A program made the position numbers and the translations under genes. A stretch of 64,000 nt of DNA from Caldilineaceae bacterium bin5 (GTDB lineage: Bacteria; Chloroflexota; Anaerolineae; Caldilineales; Caldilineaceae): positions 1 to 64,000 of the forward strand of contig MPML01000022.1 of assembly GCA_002238445.1 (NCBI GenBank), given 5' to 3'. Shown in pieces: positions 1 to 8,107 of this stretch (positions within the stretch are counted from its first letter, which is position 1; each line of letters opens with the position of its first letter). A model generated the notes under the pieces. It did not search any database and was not told where the DNA came from. It saw only the letters and a program-made list of their open reading frames with translations.

Positions 1-53
1 ACCAGGTCAGACCGCACAGCTCCCTGGGCTACCGGCCGCCGGCGCCTGAGGCC

Positions 54-127
54 CTCTTGCCTGCCGACCCTATCCCCGTGCTTGTCGGACTAACATAACA
101 AGTGGTACAAACGTCGGGGGCAGGTCA
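54..127. repeat. 74-bp direct repeat, copy 1
   Basis: This segment is repeated in the same orientation at 1429-1502 (constant offset 1375) with five mismatches. Both copies contain CCTGCCGACC near the left end and GTCGGGGGCAGG near the right end, which form an imperfect inverted repeat. The pair flanks the CoiA-like gene. The reading frame of that gene runs back through this repeat without an ATG, so the repeat may mark a recombination junction that removed the gene's original start. Confidence 0.85.
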
Positions 128-136
128 TACTTATGT

Positions 137-1150
137 GTGGGCTGCAAAGAGGAAATGATTCCCAAAAAAGGAAAAATAAAGCGTCCGCATTTTGCACATA
201 GGCAGACAGGTGTATGTGCTGACCCAGACAATGCCCTGCACAAATTGGCTCAGGCTTTGATTATTCAATCCATCAATGACTCGGCAGATGGTAAAGAGGA
301 TTACTATTTAGGGTATGCCTGCGATGAATGCAAAGAAGAAATTGCATACAATATTGCTCCGCAAGTCATCGAAGCCAAACAAGAAAAGTCGATCATTGCA
401 GGCGTTCGATCAGACATTGTGGTTTACAGAAAAGAGAAAGACCCTATTGCTATCGAGATTGTTGTTACTCACGACTTAGAGCCAGCCACCGAAAACCTAT
501 ACAAAGATTCAAACGTCCCTGCGTTTTTGGTTCATCCAGAATGGGAGCAGCTTGACAGGTTTAATATCGCTGTGATTGCAGACAAAACAATTAACATAGA
601 AGATGATATGTGTAGCCAGTGTGTTGACAGATACAAGGAAATAGAAAAGAGACAAAACTATGTGTCAAATACCGTTTCGTCTCTTTTGCAACCGTTGAGC
701 GACCGGACACCTTGGACTTCAAATCGACTTCCGTTTACCCCATGGAAAAAAGACAAGTTTGATAATCCCATGTACTTCAATGTTCGCAAACAAGTGTTCA
801 CCAATGCACTTGCCTTAACCGAACTGGGGTTTATTCAGACAAGAACTAAAGCGTATTTGTTCAAGTTCGAGTTGCCAAATAAAGGTTCTGTATTTGCGAA
901 TTTTGGGTCAACCGAAGAAGTTCCAATCTGGAAAAATCCCGCCGCCCTAATACACTGGAATTTAAGTCAATATGACGATGATATGAAGATGGAAATTGTT
1001 AAAGAGGTTATACAGAGATGCAGAAAAGCAGGAATTGAAGTCAGAGTCAGTTTTTGGAATGGCATCTATGATCCATGGTCAGAGCAAAGGCCTGCCATGC
1101 CCTTAACCAATATAAACGACGCAATTATTTCTCAACTGCTGCGACATTAA
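137..1150 (+). CDS. CoiA-like competence/nuclease family protein, probably 5'-truncated
   Basis: A 337-residue protein from GTG. Codons just upstream encode LCV, so the full motif reads C-V-G-C followed by RPHFAH near residue 20. This is the zinc-knuckle plus HFAH signature that opens CoiA-family proteins, which act on incoming DNA during natural transformation. Residues about 92-112 (RSDIVVYR...IAIEIVVTH) resemble a PD-(D/E)XK-type core with D and E conserved. A second Cys pair (CSQC) lies near residue 158. The start is doubtful: GTG at 137 would cut the first Cys pair, and the frame stays open to 50 through the direct repeat with no ATG. Base composition is visibly more AT-rich than the downstream genes, suggesting transfer. 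The family call is by motif only; the precise role is unknown. Confidence 0.6.
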   Translation: MGCKEEMIPKKGKIKRPHFAHRQTGVCADPDNALHKLAQALIIQSINDSADGKEDYYLGYACDECKEEIAYNIAPQVIEAKQEKSIIAGVRSDIVVYRKEKDPIAIEIVVTHDLEPATENLYKDSNVPAFLVHPEWEQLDRFNIAVIADKTINIEDDMCSQCVDRYKEIEKRQNYVSNTVSSLLQPLSDRTPWTSNRLPFTPWKKDKFDNPMYFNVRKQVFTNALALTELGFIQTRTKAYLFKFELPNKGSVFANFGSTEEVPIWKNPAALIHWNLSQYDDDMKMEIVKEVIQRCRKAGIEVRVSFWNGIYDPWSEQRPAMPLTNINDAIISQLLRH

Positions 1151-1373
1151 CAACAGTCAAAAAACACGGCGGCCCACATCTACTCATAGCCATACGGAAC
1201 TGTCATACAAATTGCCCAAAAAAGAGGAAACGCAGGGCGTGAGTGGGTCAACAATTAGCAGATGTTACTTTGGTATATAATCCCCTTTACTTTTGGAGTG
1301 TGGCTTACTCTTTCCATACTCTGCCGGGCTGTCGATTTCATAACATGCAAAAAAATGATAGTCAATCTAATGT

Positions 1374-1421
1374 GCGTTCCATTTGAGACTTAGACTCTTT
1401 GCTCAATCTTCATACCGGGAT
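1374..1421. repeat. Inverted repeat, left copy, bracketing the CRISPR-Cas locus
   Basis: Read on the + strand this begins GCGTTCCATTTGAGACT and ends CATACCGGGAT. The reverse complement of 18110-18157 gives the same sequence, with about 42 of 47 positions identical. The two copies face each other across 16.7 kb that holds the entire cas operon and array. They could be ends of a mobile unit or two copies of a dispersed intergenic repeat. Confidence 0.8.
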
Positions 1422-1428
1422 CGAGGGA

Positions 1429-1502
1429 GTCTCGCCTGCCGACCCTGTTCCCGTGCTTGAAGGACTAACATAACAAGTGGTACAAACGTCGGGGGCAGGT
1501 CA
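1429..1502. repeat. 74-bp direct repeat, copy 2
   Basis: Second copy of the repeat at 54-127, same orientation, five mismatches. It lies immediately inside the left inverted repeat. Together the copies delimit a 1,375-bp unit that carries the CoiA-like gene. Confidence 0.85.
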
Positions 1503-1505
1503 GAG

Positions 1506-1534
1506 TTGCGTTTGCGCTAAGTCCCTGTTAACAT
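1506..1534 (+). promoter_or_regulatory. Possible sigma-70-type promoter for the cas operon
   Basis: TTGCGT at 1506-1511 and TAACAT at 1529-1534 are separated by 17 nt, the canonical spacing. A start near 1541 would leave an untranslated leader of about 190 nt before cas10. This is a consensus match only. Confidence 0.3.
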
Positions 1535-1731
1535 TCTGAACTTTTCGGGGCACAGTTAACAATGGCGCCCTATCGAGCTACCTCTGGGCTGGTACACAGT
1601 CAGTCTTGAAGAAGGCCTATAGCCGCGAAGGAACGTGACGCCGGCAGTTCCAGAGGGATGACCCCAGACCCGGACTGCACGCCAGGCGGGATGAAGATCC
1701 TGCGCACACACGATATGCAAGGATACCGCAA

Positions 1732-4332
1732 ATGAGCGATGCACTGACCGAACAGCTCGCCGTAGCCGGGCTGATCCATGATATCGGCAAGTTCATGTTG
1801 CGGGCCGCCGTCGGCGGCGATCGCATCTGGGACGGGGAGGCGCAGGGCGATTTCCGCTACAAACATGCCATGCTCAGCGCTGCCTTTGCAGAGCGATTCA
1901 TCCCAGAACCCTGGCGCATACCCGTGAAAAATATGGCGGGCAACCATCACCGCCCGCGCACGCGCGAGGATCTGATCGTCTCGCTGGCAGATATGCTTTC
2001 GGCGGCGGAACGCAATGACGGAACCGAGGACGAAAACCCTCGCGTCCAGCATCCGCAACAGTTGCTTTCCATCTTTTCAGTATTAGAGGCCGACGGAATC
2101 AGGCAGTCTGAAGCCCAGCGGCGTTACCTGCCCCTGCGCCCCCTGGCGGTGGAACGGGATGTCCTCTTTCCGCAGAAAGAAGCAGCCAAGGCGGATGTCC
2201 GGCAGGATTACATCGACCTCTGGGAAGGATTGGCGGCGGAACTGGAAAACCTCAAAGCGGTTCACGAGCAGGACCCCGATCTGCCCTCCTATCTGGAGTC
2301 GCTCCTGATCCTGATGCAGCGGTATCTGTGGTGCGTGCCCTCGGCCTACTACAGAAGCCTGCCCGACATCAGCCTCTACGACCACGGCAGAACTGCGGGC
2401 GCGCTGGCCGCCGTCCTGAACCGCGACGAGGTGGACGCCGGTACCCTCGCGTGCTGGCGCAGCAACCCTGAGGCCGTCGAGGATAACCTCGCGCTTCTGG
2501 TGGGCGGCGACATCAGCGGTGTGCAGGAGTTCATCTACACCATCACCGCGCGCGGCGCGACGCCCACCCTGCGCGGGCGTTCCTTCTATCTGCAGATGCT
2601 CACCGATGTGTTGGCCCGCTATACCCTCCGCCGCCTGGCGTTGCCGGTCACCAACCTGATCTACGCCGGCGGGGGCAGCTTCTTCCTGCTGGCGCGGCCG
2701 TGTGACGCGGAGCGGTTGCCCAGCATCCAACGGGATATCAGCCGCATTCTTTTGCAGCAGCATGGGGGCGACCTGTATGCCGCCGTGGCCGCCGTGCCTT
2801 TGGCGGGCAGGGCGTTCTTTAACAGTTCAATGGGCCGCAAATGGGATGATCTGCACGAGGCGCTGCGCCGGCAGAAACTGCGCCGCTTCGCGGAGCTGGA
2901 TGATGAAGTGGCCGCTCTCTTCAACCCGGCTGGCCACGGCGGAAACCAAGACCGGCTGTGCCAGGTATGCGGCCAGGAACACCCGCAGACCGCTTCGGAA
3001 CGGGAGCGGCCGGAGGTCGAACCGGTACGAAAATGCCCGTCCTGCCTCGCGTTTGAGGATCTGGGTGACGACCTGCGCAACGCCCGCTATCTCGTGCTGA
3101 AGGAAACAGACCTGCCAGCTTCGCAACCCTTCGACCGGGAACGCCCCGCCGGGACGTGGCGCGAGACGCTGGAATACTTGGGCATGAAGGTCGATGTCAG
3201 TGTTCAGCCGCCGGAACAAAGCTCCGATACGAGACGCCATCTTTTTGCCTTGGATGACAAGGCCGCGTCCGGCTTGCATCCGCTCGCTCGCGTCGTGGCC
3301 GGCCGCCGGTTTCTGGTGAACCATGCGCCAATCCTGACCGATACTGAGTTGCGAGACCTACGTGTAGACCGGAGCATGACCTCTGCTGAAAGGGATGAAC
3401 TGCCCCGGGAACCCGGCGGCGTGAAACCTTTCTCCGTTCTCGCCCACCAATCCGAAGGCATCGAGCGGCTGGGCATTTTACGCATGGACGTCGACAACCT
3501 GGGGCAGTTCTTCCAGACCGGTTTCGGGAAACGGGCTACGCTTTCCCGCATCGCCGCGCTCAGTTTCGCGGTCTCCCTCTATTTTGACGGCTGGGTGAAC
3601 CAGGTTGTCAAAGAAGTCAATCGGATTGGTGGGCAGGACCGGGACCGAATCTATACCATCTATTCGGGCGGTGACGATCTCTTTTTCGTCGGTTCTTGGG
3701 ACGCCATGATCGAACTCGCCGTCCGCATCCGCGCCGACCTGACCGCCTACGCGGCGGGCCACCCGGGTATCCACGCCAGCGCCGGCGTTGCTCTGGTGGG
3801 GGGCAAGTACCCGCTCTACCAGGCGGCCCAGGACGCACAGGAGGCGGAAGAGGCTGCCAAGAACCTTGTCTGGTGGGATGAGGGGACCCGGAAGCGGAAA
3901 GACGCAATCTCGTTCCTGGGCACGCAACTGCCATGGCGGACTTTCGGCTTGGAGACCGACCGCGCCGGCAACCTGGAGACAGCCCACGGACTTATGGATA
4001 CATTGGTAAAGTTATGCACGGATGAAAGCCGCGACACGACCGCGCCCAGGGCCTTCGTGCGCGCGCTGACCGACATTCACCGCCAATATGCAGGGGCGCA
4101 AGCGCAGTGGCAAGAGCGTCGGGCTGACAGCGAAGAGATCGGTCATCCGCAAACGTTCCTGGGCCCATGGGCCTGGCGGGCCGCATATTCCTTGCATCGT
4201 CTGCATGACCGCGCCAGAATAGAGGAGATGAAACGGATAAATGAGAAGCTACCTGCGAACGGCTATCGAATGATGGAGTGGCTCGGCGTCGCGGCCGGCT
4301 GGGCCGACCTGCGTATACGGAGGCGGGAATAG
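1732..4332 (+). CDS. cas10: Cas10/Csm1, type III-A effector large subunit with HD and cyclase domains
   Basis: 866 residues, the usual Cas10 size. The N-terminal HD nuclease motif is H16-D17 in LIHDIGK, with a further GNHH motif near residue 65. The second palm domain has an intact GGDD at 646-649, the site that makes cyclic oligoadenylate from ATP. A zinc site C410-x2-C413 ... C435-x2-C438 lies between the palms, and the first palm keeps only GGGSFF. AAGGA sits 8 nt before the ATG. It is the first gene of a tight operon ending at cas2. In the Csm complex Cas10 binds target RNA through the crRNA, cuts DNA with HD and signals with the cyclase. Both active sites look intact, so DNA cleavage and second-messenger synthesis are both predicted. 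Confidence 0.97.
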   Translation: MSDALTEQLAVAGLIHDIGKFMLRAAVGGDRIWDGEAQGDFRYKHAMLSAAFAERFIPEPWRIPVKNMAGNHHRPRTREDLIVSLADMLSAAERNDGTEDENPRVQHPQQLLSIFSVLEADGIRQSEAQRRYLPLRPLAVERDVLFPQKEAAKADVRQDYIDLWEGLAAELENLKAVHEQDPDLPSYLESLLILMQRYLWCVPSAYYRSLPDISLYDHGRTAGALAAVLNRDEVDAGTLACWRSNPEAVEDNLALLVGGDISGVQEFIYTITARGATPTLRGRSFYLQMLTDVLARYTLRRLALPVTNLIYAGGGSFFLLARPCDAERLPSIQRDISRILLQQHGGDLYAAVAAVPLAGRAFFNSSMGRKWDDLHEALRRQKLRRFAELDDEVAALFNPAGHGGNQDRLCQVCGQEHPQTASERERPEVEPVRKCPSCLAFEDLGDDLRNARYLVLKETDLPASQPFDRERPAGTWRETLEYLGMKVDVSVQPPEQSSDTRRHLFALDDKAASGLHPLARVVAGRRFLVNHAPILTDTELRDLRVDRSMTSAERDELPREPGGVKPFSVLAHQSEGIERLGILRMDVDNLGQFFQTGFGKRATLSRIAALSFAVSLYFDGWVNQVVKEVNRIGGQDRDRIYTIYSGGDDLFFVGSWDAMIELAVRIRADLTAYAAGHPGIHASAGVALVGGKYPLYQAAQDAQEAEEAAKNLVWWDEGTRKRKDAISFLGTQLPWRTFGLETDRAGNLETAHGLMDTLVKLCTDESRDTTAPRAFVRALTDIHRQYAGAQAQWQERRADSEEIGHPQTFLGPWAWRAAYSLHRLHDRARIEEMKRINEKLPANGYRMMEWLGVAAGWADLRIRRRE

Positions 4333-4443
4333 AGGCAGGATTGCAGACCAGGGAGACAGGATTGCGGCATTGCGGTTTGAACCAGAGCCTGTCACTTCTA
4401 CCCCCAAATCACAGTTCAGATATCTTTTCCAGGAGGAACGGGA

Positions 4444-4956
4444 ATGACACGAAGGTCAAGACCAGACTCGAACCAGAGGGGCAACCGCCCCCGTGACCGC
4501 TCTAACCGCCCGCCTCGAGAGGCCACAAGAGCAACTATACCGGAATCAGATTTGAGTGCCATGATCACGCAGTCCGGTCCTGATAGCGCGCAGTTGCTGG
4601 TCAAGCACGCCGAAACCCTGGGAGGGCAGCTAAAAAATGCCAATCTGACGACAAGCCAGATCCGGGCGATCTTTGGCGAGGTGCGTCAAATCGATGCGCA
4701 GTTGTCAACGTTTGATCTGCCAGTGGTCGATCAGGAGCGAGCCCTGCGCAAACTGATTCTGCTCAAACCCAAAATGGCCTATCGCGCCCGGCGGGAGCGA
4801 GGCCGCGGCGTAGAAGAGTTGACCAACGTTCTCGATCCGGCGATCGACCTGGTTGTGGGCGGGACTGACCTGAAAAGTCAGCAAGAGCGATTTCGCCGCT
4901 TCGTCGAATTCTTCGAAGCCATCCTCGCCTATCACAAGGCTGCCGGCGGCAACTAA
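4444..4956 (+). CDS. csm2: Csm2, small subunit of the type III-A complex
   Basis: 170 residues. An arginine/proline-rich tail of about 40 residues precedes the Csm2 core, which has the family pattern LTTSQIRAIF, LLKPKMAYRAR and FRRFVEFFEAILAYHK. Csm2 is the all-helical small subunit that lines the belly of the crRNP over the crRNA-target duplex. AGGAGG lies 7 nt before the ATG. The 111-nt gap after cas10 is the largest inside the operon. The basic N-terminal extension is longer than typical for Csm2 and could add nucleic-acid contacts. Confidence 0.9.
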   Translation: MTRRSRPDSNQRGNRPRDRSNRPPREATRATIPESDLSAMITQSGPDSAQLLVKHAETLGGQLKNANLTTSQIRAIFGEVRQIDAQLSTFDLPVVDQERALRKLILLKPKMAYRARRERGRGVEELTNVLDPAIDLVVGGTDLKSQQERFRRFVEFFEAILAYHKAAGGN

Positions 4957-4998
4957 GCCGGTCCATGCCGGCCATCGCTATCTCAGGAGAAACAATTC

Positions 4999-5802
4999 AT
5001 GGCGGAGAACCGAAGCATAAAGTTAGAAGGCCGCATCTTCATCACCTTTAATATTGCCGCGCAGACCGGGCTGCATATCGGTGGCTCCGACACCGGCATC
5101 GAAATCGGCGGCGTGGACAAAACCGTCATCCGCGACCGCCTGACCAACCGGCCTTACATCCCCGGCTCCTCGCTGCGGGGCAAGGTGCGAAGCCTTTTAG
5201 AGAAGTACAAGGGGCTGGAGCAGAATCAACGCATCGGCCAGGGCAATATCCACTCTTGCCAACAGTCTGAAGACTACGACACGTGCGCAGTCTGCCAGGT
5301 ATTCGGCGTGCCGGGCGAACGCGACTTTGGCACCCCCACCCGCCTTGTGGTGCGTGATGTACATATGACCGACGCCAGCGCCAGGAAGCTGCAGGACCGC
5401 ACCGAGTTACCCTACACAGAGGCGAAGACCGAAGTCTCTATCGACCGCGTCACCTCTGCCGCCAACCCGCGCCAGTTTGAACGGGTGCCCGCCGGCGCTG
5501 AATTCGGCCCGGCTGAACTGCTCTATACGGTCTACAACGGCAGCGACTGCGATCCACGCAAAGACATCGAGCGCGTAGCAACTGTGGTCGAGGGTCTGCA
5601 ACTTCTGGAAGACGACTATCTGGGCGGGCAGGGCAGCCGCGGCGCCGGGCAGGTGGAACTGAAGGATATCGTCGTCAAGGTGCGCCGCAACTATCCCGAG
5701 GGAAAAGAGGTCGCAGGGGAATACGGCTCGCTGAGCGAATGGGCGGCTGATCTGGGCAGGTTGCAGGACGATCTGCGGGTTCGCTTCGGTCTGGACGCGT
5801 GA
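4999..5802 (+). CDS. csm3: Csm3, RAMP backbone and target-RNA ribonuclease
   Basis: 267 residues, RAMP fold. The family motif TGLHIGGSDTGIEIGGVDK is present. D40 aligns with the catalytic Asp of Staphylococcus epidermidis Csm3 (D32), so target-RNA slicing at 6-nt intervals is predicted. IPGSSLRGK (about residues 53-61) is the RAMP structural motif. A Cys-rich loop (HSCQQSEDYDTCAVC) gives the zinc site. The glycine-rich loop LGGQGSRGAGQ is near residue 213. Several copies form the backbone of the Csm complex. AGGAG lies before the ATG, and csm4 follows after 12 nt. Confidence 0.95.
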   Translation: MAENRSIKLEGRIFITFNIAAQTGLHIGGSDTGIEIGGVDKTVIRDRLTNRPYIPGSSLRGKVRSLLEKYKGLEQNQRIGQGNIHSCQQSEDYDTCAVCQVFGVPGERDFGTPTRLVVRDVHMTDASARKLQDRTELPYTEAKTEVSIDRVTSAANPRQFERVPAGAEFGPAELLYTVYNGSDCDPRKDIERVATVVEGLQLLEDDYLGGQGSRGAGQVELKDIVVKVRRNYPEGKEVAGEYGSLSEWAADLGRLQDDLRVRFGLDA

Positions 5803-5814
5803 GGGGAGCCTGAC

Positions 5815-6990
5815 ATGCCTCACCTGCATCCGGTCGCGCTTCACTTTCCCCACGGGCTGCATGTCGGCGCCGGCGGCGTAAATCTGGAAGAGGCCAGCGT
5901 CGACATTCCCTCGGATACGCTCTTCTCCGCACTGGTCGATATATGGAGCCGGACGGGGGGCGATGCCGATCTCTGGACCAGGCCGTTTCGAAACGGCGAG
6001 CCACCCTTTCTGCTCACCTCGGCCTTTCCCTTCGCCGGAGACGTGCGGTTCTACCCCGCGCCCGTCGATCTGCGGCTGCTCATCCCCCCGGGCCAGCCTG
6101 AGGAAACGGTCGACAAACCGCTGAAGCGCGTCCGCTTTCTCTCCGAAGGGCTGCTGCGGCGGGTCCTGTCGGGACAGGGTCTGCCGGAGTTCCTCCCCGG
6201 ACCGGACGAGCCGCCTGGCAAGCTTTCAGACGATCAATGCGCGATCCGGTTGCAGAATGGGGCGCTCTGTTTGCTGAAGGAGGAGGTACGCCGGTTGCCC
6301 TGCAGGTTGCGCCTGAACGCCCAAGGGCGCAAGCGTACTCTGCCCTTGCTCTACCGGCAGGCCGTCTGGCGAACGGAGCGCACGCCACGCGTCACGGTAG
6401 ACCGCATAAACTCGGCCTCCAACATATTTCACGCCGGCCGCACCCGTTTTGCGCCCGGCTGCGGCCTCTGGTTCGGCGTGCAGTGGCGCGATCCGGACAC
6501 CGCCGTCGGAGATCAGAGCGGCCTGTCCTACCGGGAAGGGCTGGAACAGAGTCTGGCCATTCTCGGCGACGAGGGCATAGGCGGAGAGCGCAACGCCGGC
6601 TACGGCGCGTTTGCGCCGGCCTGGGCCTGGGGGGCAGAGTTCCACCTGCCCGATCTGCAGTCCGGCAGTATCGCCTGGCTGCTGAGCCGCTATCTGCCCG
6701 CGCCGGCAGAGATCCCGCAATGTCTGAGCGACACCCGCGCCGCCTACAAGCTGGTTCGCGTTGGCGGTTGGGCGCGTGCGCTGCAAGGAGCCGACCAGCG
6801 GCGCAAACAGATCCACCTCCTGACCGCAGGCAGCCTGATCAAGTGGCCGTCCTCTTCTCCGGTTGGCACCGTCGCCGATCTGCAACCGCAATATGCGGAG
6901 AGCGCCAGAGACTTCCCCCATCCGGTATGGCGTAGCGGTCTGGCCATGGCAGTGGGACTGAAAGATCGCAAGGAGGCCGCTGATGGCTGA
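5815..6990 (+). CDS. csm4: Csm4, crRNA 5'-handle binding RAMP
   Basis: 391 residues. The N-terminus (FPHGLHVGAGGVNLEEASVD, then SDTLFSAL) is the conserved Csm4 opening. The RAMP glycine-rich loop GIGGERNAGYGAF lies near residue 250. Csm4 sits at the foot of the complex with Cas10 and holds the 8-nt crRNA tag. GAGGGGAG precedes the ATG. The end overlaps csm5 by 8 nt, implying coupled translation. Confidence 0.93.
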   Translation: MPHLHPVALHFPHGLHVGAGGVNLEEASVDIPSDTLFSALVDIWSRTGGDADLWTRPFRNGEPPFLLTSAFPFAGDVRFYPAPVDLRLLIPPGQPEETVDKPLKRVRFLSEGLLRRVLSGQGLPEFLPGPDEPPGKLSDDQCAIRLQNGALCLLKEEVRRLPCRLRLNAQGRKRTLPLLYRQAVWRTERTPRVTVDRINSASNIFHAGRTRFAPGCGLWFGVQWRDPDTAVGDQSGLSYREGLEQSLAILGDEGIGGERNAGYGAFAPAWAWGAEFHLPDLQSGSIAWLLSRYLPAPAEIPQCLSDTRAAYKLVRVGGWARALQGADQRRKQIHLLTAGSLIKWPSSSPVGTVADLQPQYAESARDFPHPVWRSGLAMAVGLKDRKEAADG

Positions 6991-8107
6991 TTACACCATC
7001 TATGATCTCACCGTCTCCGTCCTCACCCCGCTGCATATCGGCACGGGCAGGGAGTTGCTCAACGAATATGACTATGCGATCCGCAACGGACGCACCTGGC
7101 GTCTCAACGAGGGCGCTCTGCTCGACGCCCAGGATGTGGAAGACGCAGAGATGGCGTCCACACTGGCCCAAACGCCGCCGGCGCAGCTTCTGGGCGGCCA
7201 GGATTTCCGGCCCGACAGCGGGCTTTTCCGTTATGTGCTGCGGGGAACGCCGCGGTCGGAGGCCGAAGGCGCGCAGCTGCGCGAGCAGATCAAAGACGCG
7301 TTCGACCGCCCCTACCTTCCCGGCAGCAGCCTCAAGGGCGCGCTGCGCACCGCCTTGGCATGGAACGTGTGGCAACAGCGGCAGCTGCGCCCGGACATGA
7401 CCAAAATCGACCGCCGCCGTCAGTGGGCTGCCCAGACCTACGAAAAGGAGATCTTCGGACGCGATCCCAATAACGACTTTCTGCGCGCCTTGCAGGTGAG
7501 CGACAGCGCGCCCGTTGACCCGGACCGGCTCCTTCTCCTGAACGCCAGCGTGATGAACCGGCGCGGCGCTCCAGGCGCGCCCATCGAGATGGAGGCAATC
7601 GCCCCGGATACGCAGTTTTCACTTACCCTGAAAATCGACGACGCGCTCTTTTCGGAATGGGCCGTCGCCAACAGGCTGCGCTTGAACGGGCAAGACCTGC
7701 TCTCGGATTTGCCGCGTGCCGTCCAGAACCACAGCCTGTCCCTCGCCCGCCAGGAGGTTGCATGGTTCAAAGACGTCGGCCCGGCTAAGCAGATTGCCGG
7801 ATTCTATCAGCAACTGGCGGGCTCCCGGCCCGGGGCGCGCCGTTTCCTGATCAGCCTGGGCTGGGGGACCGGCTGGACGAGCAAGACTTTTGGACAGCAT
7901 CTGCAGGCGGACGCCGACTTCATGGAACGTATCTTGCTCGACCACCGTCTCGCCCGCGGCCGCCGCCAGCGCGGCGACCCCTTCCCCAAGAGCCGCCGCG
8001 TGGTCGTGCAGATCAGCCGGGACCGCCAGGGACGCCCTGTCGAGAGCCCCGCCGCGCCTTTGGGCTGGTGTCTGGTCGAGATGAAAGAGAGGACGAATGA
8101 TTCCTGA
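6983..8107 (+). CDS. csm5: Csm5, head RAMP of the type III-A complex
   Basis: 374 residues. It starts with the RAMP pattern VLTPLHIGTGRELL and has PYLPGSSLKGALRTAL near residue 112, both characteristic of Csm5. The C-terminal half contains the expected GWGTGW stretch. Csm5 caps the 3' side of the crRNP and is needed for crRNA maturation in studied systems. It overlaps csm4 by 8 nt and the following CARF gene by 11 nt. Confidence 0.93.
   Translation: MADYTIYDLTVSVLTPLHIGTGRELLNEYDYAIRNGRTWRLNEGALLDAQDVEDAEMASTLAQTPPAQLLGGQDFRPDSGLFRYVLRGTPRSEAEGAQLREQIKDAFDRPYLPGSSLKGALRTALAWNVWQQRQLRPDMTKIDRRRQWAAQTYEKEIFGRDPNNDFLRALQVSDSAPVDPDRLLLLNASVMNRRGAPGAPIEMEAIAPDTQFSLTLKIDDALFSEWAVANRLRLNGQDLLSDLPRAVQNHSLSLARQEVAWFKDVGPAKQIAGFYQQLAGSRPGARRFLISLGWGTGWTSKTFGQHLQADADFMERILLDHRLARGRRQRGDPFPKSRRVVVQISRDRQGRPVESPAAPLGWCLVEMKERTNDS

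Larger units (their letters stand above)
1151..1731. other. Intergenic region upstream of the cas operon
   Basis: No credible gene. It contains the left inverted repeat (1374-1421), the second direct repeat (1429-1502) and a possible cas promoter (1506-1534). The left half is AT-rich like the CoiA-like gene; from about 1540 composition becomes GC-rich like the cas genes. Confidence 0.7.

Noticed and set aside
2083..4076. Several long antisense frames opposite cas10
   Set aside because: GC-rich antisense shadows with no ribosome site or family motif; cas10 itself has clear catalytic motifs.
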